A stretch of 64,000 nt of DNA, from the NCBI GenBank assembly GCA_014898415.1, contig RCTD01000004.1, positions 2,045,001 to 2,109,000 on the forward strand. The letters are read 5' to 3'. Below, one piece after another: positions 22,499 through 35,541 of the stretch; the first letter of the stretch is position 1; every line of letters begins with the position of its first letter. The position numbers were made by a program, and so were the translations under genes. The notes beneath the pieces are model-generated. The model did not search any database. It was not told where the DNA came from and worked only from the letters and a program-made list of their open reading frames with translations. Source of the stretch: Stromatinia cepivora (lineage: Eukaryota; Ascomycota; Leotiomycetes; Helotiales; Sclerotiniaceae).

Positions 22499-25479
22499 CT
22501 CCCTTATTAAGGATATCCTATTCGATCCTTTTAGGCTATTAATCCTAATATTTTCTTGAATCTTTCGAAAGCAATCCTTGTATAAAGCTTCGTTATTCCA
22601 TCAACAACTATATTGTATATATTAATATAATTAATAGCGATTTTCTCCTTTTCTATTAAATCTTTAATAAAATGATAATTGATATTTATATATTTAAATC
22701 ATTTGTATAAATATAGGTTTTTGGTTAAAATTAAAGTACCCTAATTATTACTAAGTATTTAAACTATATCTCTGTTCTTTTTAATATAACTTGATTTGAA
22801 TAGATCTTTGAATATTTATATAATCCATTTCTTTTATTTGATAAATATTGTTATCACAATATATTCTGATTCTGTATTAAAGATAACCACAAATATTTGT
22901 TTTTTGTTAATCTACAATATAAGGTTTCTATAGAATATTACAATTCCTTTTGAAATACTTTTCTGGTTATATTTGTTATTAATCTAATCTATATTTATAT
23001 ATATCTTTATTGTATTATCAAATATATTATATTCTTTATAGATATTAGATTATACTTTTTTTAATCTGAATTATAACTTCTATTTGATTATTGATTATAG
23101 ATATTATATCAGATTCTTCAAAGCTATAATATAATGTTTTATTGGTTTTGTTATAAATTATAAAAGTCTTTTAATTAAGAATATTATATTTGATCGAATA
23201 TATATTATTAAATGGATTATATTTCTTATTTATTATTGATATTTGTTTACATCTATTAATTCATTATTATCAATTGTTAATTGAAGATAGACATAATCCA
23301 TTATTGATAGTTTCTTAATTTAATATTATTTATATATAATATTATATTTAATTAGTATAATATTTAGATATTCTTTTTGGTCTATAATTAATATATACAC
23401 TTTTCTATTATAAATGATTTTAACATTTAGGATCTTATTAATCTCCCTTAAATTCTTAATATTAAAACAGATTGATAATTTTTTATCGAATTAAATAATT
23501 TGTAATGATATATATAATACAATAACGATATTATTGATATATATTAATAATATTATATTATAATCTTTGGATATATATAAATATAGATTTGCTAAATTTT
23601 GTATAAAGTCTATACCTAAAAGTTCTTTCTTCAATAATAAACTTCAGTTCCTTTTAATTTGTTTTAAATTATATAGACTTTGTAGAATTTGTAATATATA
23701 TCCCTTTTCGATTTTGATATTTTAGAATAGTTCAAGATAGATCTTTTTTTTTAAATATAATTCAATAAAAGTATTTTTAATATCGAAATATAAGTATTCC
23801 AAATTTTCCTTTATAATAATAATTAGAAATAATCTGAATATATTTAGCCTTATTATTGATACAAATATTTCGTTATAATCTTTTTCTAATATCTAATTGA
23901 ATTTTCAAATTATTAATTTTGCTTTAAATCGTTCTATTTTATTATCCTTAATCTTAATTGCAAATATTTATTTCATTAAAATCAAATTATTGTATTTAGA
24001 AAATATATATTTTTCTCAAATATTATTTTGAATCAAAGATATAATTTCTTTTTGAATAATTTCCTTTTATTTTTTAAAATATTTTTAATTCGATATTGTT
24101 TTCTTATAAATTCTTAATATTTTAATTCCCAGAATTTCTTTAATCGGATATATTATACCTTTTATATTATTTATATCTATTAATGAAATCATGAAATCTG
24201 AAATGATTTTGTTTTTAATATAAAGATCTATCTTATAAATAATTGGAATTATAATTATAATATATTTTATACTTTTTTGAATTTTGATTTATATAGATAT
24301 TATAATTAATACTTTTATAATTTTATTTTTCTATTCTTTTTTAAAATTTTGTTTTATATTTTTTTCTGTTTTTGTATTAAATATTTTAAGGATTCATTTT
24401 CAAAATCCATTATATCTTTTTGTTTGATTTTAAATAATTATAGATTTATTTCGTTTTCTGATTCTATTGAAATAGATTTATTAATAAAATTTAAAATAAT
24501 CTTAAATTTTGTTTTCAATATAGATTCAAAGTTTACAAAAGTTGATTTTTGGATTAGAATCTTTGGAATGATAGATTCAATATCTGAAGTATCTTTGGAA
24601 AAAGATTCTTAATTTGTTTTTTGAATATTATTATCTTTATTTTTATTATATATTAATGTTGATGTGTCTAATTTATTTGATTTCAATTTAATAATTAGGG
24701 TATTTGATATAATCATTGAATTCAATATAATATTTATTAAAAAGAATATTTAAAACGAAAATAATATAGATATTGTATTTAATATTAAAGATAGAAAAGA
24801 TATTTTATTTGTTATTGATTTATTATAAGATTTTCAATTTGATTTTATATTCTTTGTTCTTTATAGATCTGATTTATAATTTCTTAATTTAAAATTCAAA
24901 TCTTTTTTTTGATAAGATTCATTTATGATTATTTTATTTAATCAAAATATATAATCTAATTCTAGAGAATATACTTTGATATATTTATTTATAATTTTTG
25001 AATATCCTAAGAATATATTGATTCTCGAAATGTTCTGCAATTTATTATATTTTTACTTTTTCAGAATAATCTTGAGATTGATATAAATGTAATATTTGCT
25101 TCTTTAGATTTTGTATATCTTTATATCTAATATTATATTTATAAAAGTTTCTATAAAAGATTGATTTATTTTATTTATATTAAAATCAATATTAATACAA
25201 TTTTTGATATAAATATTATATTTTATAATTTTATTTTAAAATTCTAATAATAATCCAATTTCTTTTAATATTGCTTTTATATTTACTTCTACAATCCTTA
25301 TATTCTATTTTGCAGATTTGTTTTGATATAAAAAGGCAATTGTTATAATTTCGGATTATATATCTAATAATTATTTACAAATAATTTGTAGAAATTCCAG
25401 TATATTATCAATCCTAATTATAATGATCTTTTTTTCAATAATTAATTCCATCTCCTTTTTTTAAGTTTTCAATATTTGA

Positions 25480-26138
25480 ATTGTATTATTTTTTTGTTTA
25501 AATAATATAATCCAATTTATTCTTATATAATTATCAATGATTAATATAAAATAACAATTCCTTCAAATCGATTTTGGGAATGATTCTGTAATATCGAAAT
25601 ATATAAATTCGAGTTTCTTTGATTTATATAAACTTAATTGTTTTGGAATGTGGTTGATCATTTTGATAAGTATATATATTTTATAAATATCTAATTTAAT
25701 TGGGATCTTTATTAGTTTGGTTATATTGGATATTTTATATAGATTCTTGATCTTATCTAGACTTAGATAATTGAATTTTCGATATTATAATAAATATCTC
25801 TTTTTCTTCTTAAATATTAATTCATTATCGATATTTTTGATACTATCGATTATCTTTAAAGAAAAACCTTTTTCCTGATCATTTTGATATACATTCGAAT
25901 AGAAAACTATATCTTTATATCCTTTGATTATATATAAAATCATATACATTCTATTTTATATTTTAATATAAATGATTTTCTTATTATCCTTCTTGAAATA
26001 TATATAATAAAAATTGAATTTCTTTTGCAACCCTATTTCGCAGATCTTTTTTCCTAACAATAAATTTATTTCTAACTCTAATATATATAATACATTTGAA
26101 AATAATATCTTAAAACCATCTTTATATATTATATCCAC
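25480..26138 (-). pseudogene. Copia protease/GAG-pre-integrase remnant
   Basis: The frame at 26138-25956 reads VLYILELEINLLLGKKICEI, closely following the copia motif 'v-L-Y-V-P-x-L-x-x-N-L-L-S-G-x-x-I' that lies between protease and integrase. Flanking DNA has the same text interrupted by stops. It is dead, and it places the polyprotein on the minus strand, agreeing with the LTR orientation. Confidence 0.7.
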
Positions 26139-26375
26139 TAAATCCTAATAATAATAATATATTATTCCTTTATCAATCTTTATTCTTTATTTGATAATAA
26201 AATCTATTAATTTGAATAATAGAGATTAATCAGATATATATAAAAAAACATTTATATTAATATATTATTTGTTAAAAAAAGTTTTATTAATAATTTCTTT
26301 TATCAAATTACAATCTTTTTTTATTATATCCTTAATATCGAAATTTGATTCAAAGATATTGTTAACAAAGTATAC

Positions 26376-26525
26376 TGTGACGAACCCAACGAGCGTTTAG
26401 AGATCAACCTTAGAATTAAAAGCTATAGAGCTAAAGAGAGAGTGCTACGAAGCTATATATATGATCGGCTTGAAGTTTAGTATTGTATTAGTCCGATTGG
26501 ATGCGATCATGTGTATCTTGTAATA
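26376..26525 (-). repeat. 3' LTR of the gag-only element
   Basis: 150 bp, pair of 27737-27886. Contains CATATATATA and, downstream in element sense, AGCTTTTAATTC. Confidence 0.85.
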
Positions 26526-27104
26526 TTACCCTTCTCTTCTGAAAAGTTCGTTTCGAATTTGTTTTAAACGAATGATTTAAGTACAAAAATGATCATTAAT
26601 CTTTTTTTGATAAAAATACTTGATGTGTGGATTGTATTATAGCTAATGAATATGTATCCATTGTATTATATGCTTTTTCCAAGCGATCTTCAAAATATCG
26701 GTTATTAATTATCTCTTCTAGATCTTTATCATTGTTGTTTTTGGGTTTAGTAGTCAATATAATAATTGGAATAGGTTTTTATTGATCTCGGATTTCTTAA
26801 TGCGGATCTAATGAACAGGTTTGTATCCAATAAGAAATACTTCTATATTATATGTATTTATTTTGTTTATATAAGAGAGTTCTTTTAGAAGGGGAAAACT
26901 CGGGTGTTTGTATGCGGGGTAGAATTAAGGTACGATTGGGCTTGTCCGATTGGATATCAAAAGGGTTAAGGGTATTAATGATATTAAGGTTGTTAACGTT
27001 TATTGGATCGTGGTTCCAAAAATGGGATGGATTCTGTAATATATATAAGGCTTTAGGTTCATTAGAGTGAGATGATACAGGGAATTCATTCATTGTACGA
27101 ACAA

Positions 27105-27545
27105 TTAGTTGTTATATAACCTGAACAAAATCGGGATAAAAGCAAGAAAGAGAAAATTGTTGAAAAAGACGATTTCTAAAAATAACATTGAGTTCATTGT
27201 GAAAGGTTGAGATTTTATTCGAATCGGGCCAATTCTGATCTTTGGCTTTATAAAGAGTTCTTTCGAATTTTGTAATATAGGTATGTAGAGAATCGGTTCC
27301 TTGTTTGAAAGTGAATAGCTTGTCTTTGGCTTTTTGAATTTTATTCGGATTGTTGTAAACACATGTAAGTTGATCTAGGATCGTCGTATGATCTAAGGGA
27401 ATGTTTTGATCAAGAGAGGATCAGGGAGAGAGGGTTTCGGACGAGAAGGAGTATGAGCAGCAGGAGTGCGTTCGAGAATCAAGGAGCGTAGGAATGAGAT
27501 TTCATCCCGTTGATGAATCACTTCGCTATGAAGTTCTGTAATTGT
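27105..27545 (-). pseudogene. Gag-like open sequence of the non-autonomous element
   Basis: Reading leftward, 27545-27425 gives ITELHSEVIHQRDEISFLRS, a coiled-coil-like start also seen in chromovirus Gag. After a frame change near 27400 the sequence continues LDQLTCVYNNPNKIQKAKDK and LHTYITKFERTLYKAKDQNW, the typical 'Y-x-n-p-x-k-x-x-x-A-x-x-x-l-x-x-L-r-Q-G-x-x-s-x-x-x-Y-x-x-x-F' of the retrotransposon Gag domain. Few stops and one or two frame changes interrupt it, so damage is mild. No zinc knuckle is seen. Confidence 0.65.
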
Positions 27546-27736
27546 AAGGTTTATCGAATCGTAATTTATAGCTTAGAAATTAAGAGTAAGAAAAAAGATA
27601 ATACTTTTGAATAATATCAAGAAGATCTATATATAAGCGAAAGAGCAGAAGCGATATGCCTAGATAGGAGTAAGCGAAATGTATATAAGTATGTATAGAT
27701 GTTATTCTATTTTTTATTTGGAAAAACTTTTAATAA

Positions 27737-27886
27737 TATAACGAACCCAATGAACGTTTAAAGATCAACCTTAGAATTAAAAGTTATAGAGTTAAAGAGA
27801 AAATGCTACAAAGCTATATATATGATCGGCTCGAAGCTTAGTACTGTACTAGCCCGATCGGACGCGATCACGTGTATCTCGTGACA
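27737..27886 (-). repeat. 5' LTR of the gag-only element
   Basis: 150 bp. In element sense CATATATATAG lies about 38 bp before AACTTTTAAT; the 9 bases ACTTTTAAT are the exact complement of ATTAAAAGT placed two bases inside the LTR (27734-27726). Confidence 0.85.
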
Positions 27887-29146
27887 TATACTTGATCTTT
27901 TTTATTGAAATAAATCTTCTTTGGATTCAATAATCCCCTTCTTTTTTAATAACAAAAATAACTACAAAGGAATTTATTGATTTACATTAAATACAGATAA
28001 TCTCATATATAATAATCTTCCTTTTGATATAGATCATAAATATTATTTGAAATCTCAAAACCTGATTTTTAATATTGAAAAACATATCTAAATCCTTTCA
28101 CAATTTGCATTCATTCTGATTTATTTTTAAAACGAAATTCCTTAATTTACAAATACTTGATTTTATTATCAATATTAAAATTAATTTGGATATTCAATAT
28201 ATTTATTATTCCTTAATAATCGATTAGAAAATTATATATTAAAACCAAAAACAAAATAGTATTTTAATATACTAATCAATAATTTTCATTTGTAATCCCT
28301 AATTTCCTTTTATATTCTTTCAATTTATTCCAAACTTTGATAATGATTATATCGGGATAAATATCAAATTGAAATTTGAAATTCTGAATCATCATTATAT
28401 ATATATTGATTATAATTATATTAATTCTAATATATTTTGATTTAAAATATCTTCAAAGTATATATACTATTGAATATTCATTGATAAAGGTTTCATTATC
28501 ATTATTAAATATTATATAAATATATGATAATATATTCGCTTTATCCTTTAAATATTCTGATTTCAATTCAATATTATAATATATACGATTATTGATTTTA
28601 TAAGCAGATACTATATTGGATCCTGCAATCTATATATATTCATCTAATATTTGATTAATTATATAAAACCATTTTTTTTCTTTCAATTATATCTTTGTTT
28701 ATTTAAACCATTGTTTATAATTATTTTGATCGAATTTCAAAAGATTATTTGATTTCGATATTGTAAAAGTTTTTTATTGTTTAATAAATATCAAAGATAA
28801 TCTTTAGGTTTTTAAAATGATCTTAAAAAATATACTACAAATAAATTCGGGATAATAAAGAAATATAAAAATAAAATAATAAGAAAATTCATAAAATCAT
28901 ATTGTAATATATTTTCTTGTAATTATACGAACTTGTTTTTCGCTTTTGTTATAATTCTGTATCGGTATTATACAAATTGTTTTCCATTTTGATCTATAAT
29001 ATTATAAGTTATAAGTTATATTGTTATATTTCAATTCTGCTTCGATAATATTATATAAAAATTTTGATTTTTATTCCATTTTATTTTTATCAATTATATT
29101 AATCCTTTTTCGATTTGTTTTATTTTCTAATTACTATTGTATAATC

Positions 29147-29159
29147 GAATCTCATAATC
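29147..29159 (-). promoter_or_regulatory. Copia primer-binding site, initiator tRNA-Met type
   Basis: In element sense the bases next to the 5' LTR are GATTATGAGATTC. Initiator tRNA-Met contains CUCAUAACC around its anticodon, whose complement is GGTTATGAG. One G-to-A change (RIP type) separates the two. Drosophila copia is known to prime with a 5' half of initiator tRNA-Met at this region. Confidence 0.6.
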
Positions 29160-29325
29160 TATTAATTTTTGGTATAGGAAGTAATAGTATTATTGATTAT
29201 ATAGATTGAACTAAGGATCTATTATTCTAGTAGGAGTAGAATTGAGGTTATTCCCAAATATGGTCTGTGCATTATTATAATCATGTAACCTCAATTCTAA
29301 TCCTATGATGGCCTCATTTCCAACA
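29160..29325 (-). repeat. 5' LTR of the minus-strand copia element
   Basis: 166 bp starting TGTTGGAAATGAGGCCATCA at 29325. Shared with 22333-22498 and 51498-51663. Confidence 0.88.
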
Positions 29326-29330
29326 AAATT

Positions 29331-30187
29331 GAATAATTTTGTTTATTTTTGAAGTAATTATATCGATTAATATAATATTTAATTTTAAATTTGTATAATA
29401 TAAATATCCTGATTGATATTGATGCTTTTTTTTAATAATATTAATAAGAATAAAAATACTAGAATTATTAATAATAATATTATTAACAATAGAAAAAAGC
29501 ATTTCGTTAAATTTCTAAATCAATATTAATATTTTCAAAATACTATATTCAATTTGAATTCAATATTTATAAGAATATTTCTATACAATAATATAAATAA
29601 ATACTCTTTTATTATTTATATTTATATAACAATTTTTAAATATAATTAATATAATAATATCATTAATAACAAATTCATTAATTTAATAAGTTTTTATATA
29701 TTTCAAATTCATCCGATTTCGATTTTTAATAATTTGAAATCGAATATATATAAAAAAAGGATTTTGAATATCTTTTAAAGATTTCTTATATATAATATCA
29801 CTTTGAAAAGGAATATCAAATTAAAGATTAATTTGAAAATCATTTGGAAAAAGAATAAATTCTTTTAATAATGGAATTGAATATAAAATGATAAAATGAT
29901 TAGATGATTGAAAAATATTCCTAAAATTAAATTAAAAAAGATTTGTTGTTTTATTTTTAAAATCTTTATAATCAATCGTTTATTGGATATAAACTAATTG
30001 ATCTTTCTATTATTCATATCTTTCAAAAAGAAAAAAAAGTAAATTAACAATAAAATATTGAAATAGAACTTTTATTACAGTTGCTAAAAGGATATTGTTA
30101 GTAAAACTAAGAAACTCTATGAGGAAATGGCTTTATTACTAAAAGCAAATGTATAATCAATGATATATTATTATTCGATTAGAAAAC
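29331..30187. other. AT-rich RIP-affected DNA, unclassified
   Basis: No frame longer than about 60 codons on either strand and no motif I recognise; probably an old transposon destroyed by RIP. Confidence 0.4.
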
Positions 30188-30728
30188 TATAAGAATTTCT
30201 AATAAGTTTATTAAATCACTTAATAATTTTAACCGAACCGATGGTTATATGATCACGTGATATATTAATAATATAATTTAATATTATTAAATTTTATTAT
30301 TATATGAAATTTTGATCATATATCATATTAGAATGATTTATAATGGAATAGAATGTAATGGAAGCATATAGAACTTTCTTATTTCTAAGGTTAAATATTA
30401 TTAAATATTATTTTATTTCATTATATAAAATAATTCTATAAGATTCGATTTAAATCGATCTTATTTATAATCATAGAATATTATAGAATTTCATAGAATC
30501 TTATCAAATATTATAAATAAGAAGATTTTCTTCAAAGAATTCTTCGAAAAACAAGCAAAATAAAATTCAATATTCAATATATTTATATTTTGATTTCAAT
30601 CTTATCTCAATCATTATATATTCGATCACCCTTTAAGTTATATAACTAAGTCTTCCACTATAATAATAGTAAATAATAATATTATTATATTATTCACTAT
30701 TATTAACCAATCAACCTCCTCCAAGAAT
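30188..30728 (-). repeat. ~530-bp repeat, inverted copy of 44035-44564
   Basis: The reverse complement of this segment follows 44035-44564 nearly base by base, including TTGGAGGAGGTTGATTGG at one end, GATTTAAATCGAATCTTATA inside and CGGTTCGGTTAAT near the other end. The ends TGTCTTGG...CTTATA in the other copy suggest a TG...CA LTR altered by RIP. Internal sequences next to the two copies differ, so they are solo LTRs or LTRs of truncated elements. Confidence 0.75.
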
Positions 30729-32849
30729 AATTATATCTTGAGAACTATAAATTAGCTTTCTTTAATCGAATCTTTTAAATGATATTAATATAAAAACTAA
30801 AGATGAATACTACATTATTCAAAACTAAATCATTATTAGAATAATTTTCTCTTTTGATGATTCCTTTAATAATATGAACCTTATATCCTAGGATTTGAAA
30901 ACTAAAAATATTTATTTTTATAAAATCATTAAAATCAAATGCTTAATATCGATAATTATCTAACAAAAAGATATCGTTTATAATATATATAATATTACAA
31001 TTATCAAACAAAATATTATTGAATAAATAATATACTTTTATAATTATAAAATAAACCTTTGATTAATTATATCAAATATCTAGAATAATAATATTGATTA
31101 AAAATTCTAAAAAATCCAAAAACCTTTTTAATTTTTTTTTTTAATTCAATTAAAATAAAACTATTTTTATAAATACAATTTTATTCAATCCCCAATTATT
31201 TGTAATTTGTTTTTATGGAATACTTTTTTGAATAACGAATTGATTTTTCTAATAAATATTAATTTGATAATTTTACAATTATAAATAATATAATTATAAT
31301 CAAATCTATTATTCTATTTAAATTCGATTCTATAAAAATATTCTTAAATCTTTTTGATCTTTTCATTATTTTCTAAATTAATGTTTTTTTTATTTTTTTA
31401 GATTTTTTATTATTTTGAAAAGAGATAAATATAAAATATTTTTTTTCTTTAATTTTGGAAGAAATAGAATTCTAAAAAATTAATCCTTCAAAAATGTTTT
31501 CGAATTGTGTAAATAAAAAATTGGATAATCCAAATTGATTATTTATTTTAATCTATATAATTATAATATTTACCTAAATTGAAAATATTCTAATACTAAT
31601 AATTTATAGAAAAATATTGATAACAATTTTATTTTATATTTTAATCATTTTGTATATAAAAGCTTTAATATAGATTATAATCTAATCTCTATATTATTTA
31701 ATAAAATCGATTCTGTTGAACAAGATTTGTATTAAAACAGATTGATATTTTTGTAATATTATAAACTTGATAATAATTATTATAAATATAAACTTTTTTT
31801 GAATATATTGATGATTATTTTGAATAAAAAAGTTATAATATCTTAAGTGAAAATAAATAGTTTTATAAAATATATTTAATCAATTAACGATTCGATTCAT
31901 TTATAGATATTATAAAACGCTTTATAATTCTATATATATCCTTGTTATCGATATTGATATTTTAATTAAAGAAAAATAAATTTAAAGGAGATTTCTTAAA
32001 AAATAATTAAAAATAGAATAATAGATTTATTAAAAATAAATCCTGATATATTATTATTAGAATCTTTCATTTTTATATTTTTATTTGTATCTTTTTTGAA
32101 TTGAATTATTTTAAGATATTTTGAGAATTCCTTTTAGTATTGAATTTGGTTTTCTTGATTATATTTAATTTGAAAATTGATAATAGAAAATAAAACAAAT
32201 GATTTGATTGAAAGTCAATTGATTTAAATATAAATAGATTTATTGATTAGATCAGAATTTGAAATAAATATAATTGATATAGAAATAAATAAATTATTTT
32301 TTAGATTGATTAAATCTTAAATTCTTTAAATTTGATATTTATTTTTCAAATATAAATATTATTCAAATTATTGAATACAAATTATGAAAAAAAGATTGTT
32401 TTAATTCTTTATTATATTAAATAAAGATAAATAAATTGATATAAATATTGAATTATAAATAAATAGAAATGATATTTAAAGAATGATGTTTTGAATATTT
32501 AATAATCATTGAACAAAAGATTATATAGATTTAAAGATTATTAGATTTATAACCATTATAAAATATTTTTAGAGATTAAAGAATAAATAATATATATATA
32601 ATTAATAAAATAAATAAAATTAAATAATTTGTTTTTGATTCTATAAATCGAAGATTGTATATATAGAATAAATAAATAATTATTTAATCAATGAATATTT
32701 CAATTAAATTAAACCTTTATTTATTAATATATCAAAATCATTTTATTAATCAAAGAAATTGATAAAGTTTAAAAGATCCTTCATTCCGATTAAAAAGTAT
32801 ACCCTTAATCCTTCGTAGAATACAGAGGATAGTAAGGCTTTCTGTGACA
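30729..32849 (-). mobile_element. Unclassified RIP-degraded repeat, copy A
   Basis: 30729-32475 matches 33790-35535 in the same orientation with the usual C/T and G/A differences. At the right end TGTCACAGAAAGCCTTAC in minus sense (from 32849) matches TGTCACGGAAAGCCTTGC at 37502, which looks like an LTR start. Scattered stops prevent assignment of any protein. The element type is therefore open; an LTR element in minus orientation is the best guess. Confidence 0.5.
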
Positions 32850-35541
32850 TCTATTAATTCTAGTTTTTTTTTATTCTTATTTAAAAAGTAAATTCAGTAT
32901 TTATATTTATAGATTCTGTTTTGATTAGAACAAAGATTATCAAATATTTTCTTTACAAACAAAAGATTATTTTTGCAAAAATAATCACGAAATTATATAT
33001 TGAATATCTTATTTAACGATTTGAAGGATTTGGTCTTCAAAGGATTTATATTTTTATTTGTTTTATAATTATTTCTTATCCTATATATTCTGATCCTTTA
33101 TTAGATTTATATATATAAAATAAAAATAATTCAAATTCAATATCTTTTTATTCAATCCATTTCTCAAATAATATTATTTCTATAATTCCAATGATAGATA
33201 TATCATTATTTTATTTAATCTTTATAATCATTAAATTATATTTATAATAAATTCAGATTACAAAGTTTTGAATAATTATAAATACTTTGTTATATATTTT
33301 GTAATAGATTAGATATAAAAAGATCTTATTATTATATATTTCTTTGATTAATAGAAATCATGATATATTATTATATTTTTTATCAAAATCAAAAAGATCT
33401 TATTGGATTTTATAAAAGAACTAAAATAACTAATGATTATTTGAAATACAAAAGATTTATTTTATATAAATATAAGTATAATCGATATAATTAAAATAAA
33501 TAATATCTTTTATTTTGATGTTTTATATTACAAATATTAAATATTCAAAAGCTTTCTTTTCTAAATACTTAAAATATTTATATTATATTTTATTTGTATC
33601 TTTTTTTAAATAAAATAAATTATAAGAATAATAAAATATTTTGTTTATTTTTCTATTCATTATTAAATATATTATAAAAGAATATTCGAATAAATAGAAA
33701 GTAATTTGTATTTTAAGAATATAAGATTTTTAATATAAATATATTAAATAATTATTATATTATTTATATAATCTCTTTTATAAAGAATATAATTATATTT
33801 TGAGAATTATAAATCGGCTTTTTTTAATCAAATCTTCAAAACAATATTAATATGAAAACCAGAGATGAATATCATATTGTTTGAAATTAGATCATTATTA
33901 AAGTAATCTTCTTTTTTGATAATCATTTTGATAATATAAATTTTATATTTTAGAATTTGAAAGTTAAAAATATCTGTTTTTAAAAAATTATTAGAATTGA
34001 ATGATCAATATTAATGATTATTTAATAGAGAGATATTACTTATAATATATATATAATATTATAATTATCAAATAAGATATTATTAAATAGATAATATATT
34101 TTTATAATTATAAAATAAATCTTTAATTAATTATATCAAATATTCAGGATAATAATATTATTGATTAAAGGTTTTAAAGGATTAATAGAACTTTTTATTT
34201 ATTTTCTTTTGATTTAATTAAAATGAAATTGTTTTTATAATTATAATTTTGTTTGATCCTTAACTATTTATAATTTGTTTTCATTAATTATTTTTTTTGA
34301 ATAATGAATTGATCTTTCTAATAAATATTAATTCGATAGTTTTACAATTATAAACAATATAATTATAATCAAATCTATTATTTCATTCAGATTCAATTCT
34401 ATAAGAATATTTTTAAATCTTTTTAATTCTTTGATTATTTTTAAAATTAATATTCTTTCTATTTTTTTAAGATTTTTTATTATCTTAAGAAAAAATAAAT
34501 ATAGAATATATTTCTTTTTTAGCTTTTAAAGAAATAAAATTCTGAAAGATTAATTCTTTAAAAACATTTCTAAATTATTTGAATAAAAGATTGAATAATC
34601 TGAATTAATTGTTTATTTCGATTTATATAATTATAATATTTATTCAGATTAGGAATATTCTAATATTAATAATTTATAGAAAAATATTAATAATGATTTC
34701 ATTCTATATTTTAGTAATCTTGTATACAAAAACTTTGATATAGATTATAATCTAATTTCTATATTATTTAATAGAATCGATTCTATTAAATAAGATTAAT
34801 ATTAAAATAAATTGATATTTTTATAATATTATAAACTTAATAATGATTATTATAAATATAAAGTTTTTTTGAATATATTGATGATTATTTTGAATAAAAA
34901 AATTATAGTATCATAATTGAAAATGAATAATTTTATAAAATATATTTGATCAATTAACGATTCGATTTATTTATAAATATTATAAAACATTTTATAATTT
35001 TATATATATTTTTATTATCAACATTGATATTCTAATTGAAAAGAAATAAATTCGAAAAAGATTCCTTAGAAAATAATTGAAAGTAAAATAATAAATTTAT
35101 TAAGAATGAATCCCGATATATTATCATTAGAATCTTTTATTTTTATATCTTTATTTGTATTTTCTTTGAATTAAATCACTATAAAATATTCCAAGAATTT
35201 CTTTTGATATTGAATTTGCTTTTTTCGATTATATTTAATTTAGAAATCGATAATGAAAGATAAAATAAATGATTTGATTAAAAATTAATCGATTTGAATA
35301 TAAATAAATTTATTTATTAGATCAGAAATTGGAATAGATATAATTGATTTAGAAATAAACAGATTATTCTTTAGATTGATTGAATCTTCAATTTCTTGAA
35401 TTTGATATTTATTTTTTAAATATAGATATTATTTTGATTATTAAATATAGATTATAAAAAAAAGACTATTTTGATTTTTTATTATATTGAATAAAGGTAA
35501 TTGAATCAATATAAATATTGAATTATAAATAACGTGATTTA

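Larger units (their letters stand above)
26376..27886 (-). mobile_element. 1.5-kb gag-only (non-autonomous) LTR element nested in copia
   Basis: Two 150-bp LTRs (27737-27886 as 5' LTR, 26376-26525 as 3' LTR in minus orientation) begin TGTCACGAGATACACGTGAT and end GGTTCGTCACA, with RIP-type differences. The target duplication TATAC is perfect (26371-26375 and 27887-27891). Only about 1.2 kb lies between the LTRs, with a Gag-like sequence and no protease, RT, RNase H or integrase text. It is less AT-rich than the copia around it. The LTR start TGTCACG and the primer layout resemble the chromovirus at 56284. It would need proteins from another element to move. Confidence 0.85.
22333..29325 (-). 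mobile_element. Complete but RIP-degraded Ty1/copia retrotransposon
   Basis: Minus orientation. LTRs of 166 bp at 29160-29325 (5') and 22333-22498 (3'), starting TGTTGGAAATGAGG and ending GTTAACA. A perfect 5-bp target duplication AAATT flanks it (22328-22332 and 29326-29330). The next bases inside the 5' LTR read GATTATGAGATTC, a RIP-altered match to the initiator tRNA-Met anticodon region (see primer site). The interior is extremely AT-rich and stop-filled on both strands, with only islands of copia protein text. A 1,511-bp gag-only LTR element is inserted at 26376-27886. Without it the element is about 5.5 kb, a normal copia size. The plus-strand element at 51498-64000 is the same family. 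Confidence 0.9.

Noticed and set aside
24349..24612. 87-codon plus-strand frame rich in Phe/Ile/Ser
   Set aside because: Antisense to the copia polyprotein in RIP-affected DNA; AT bias makes such frames common.
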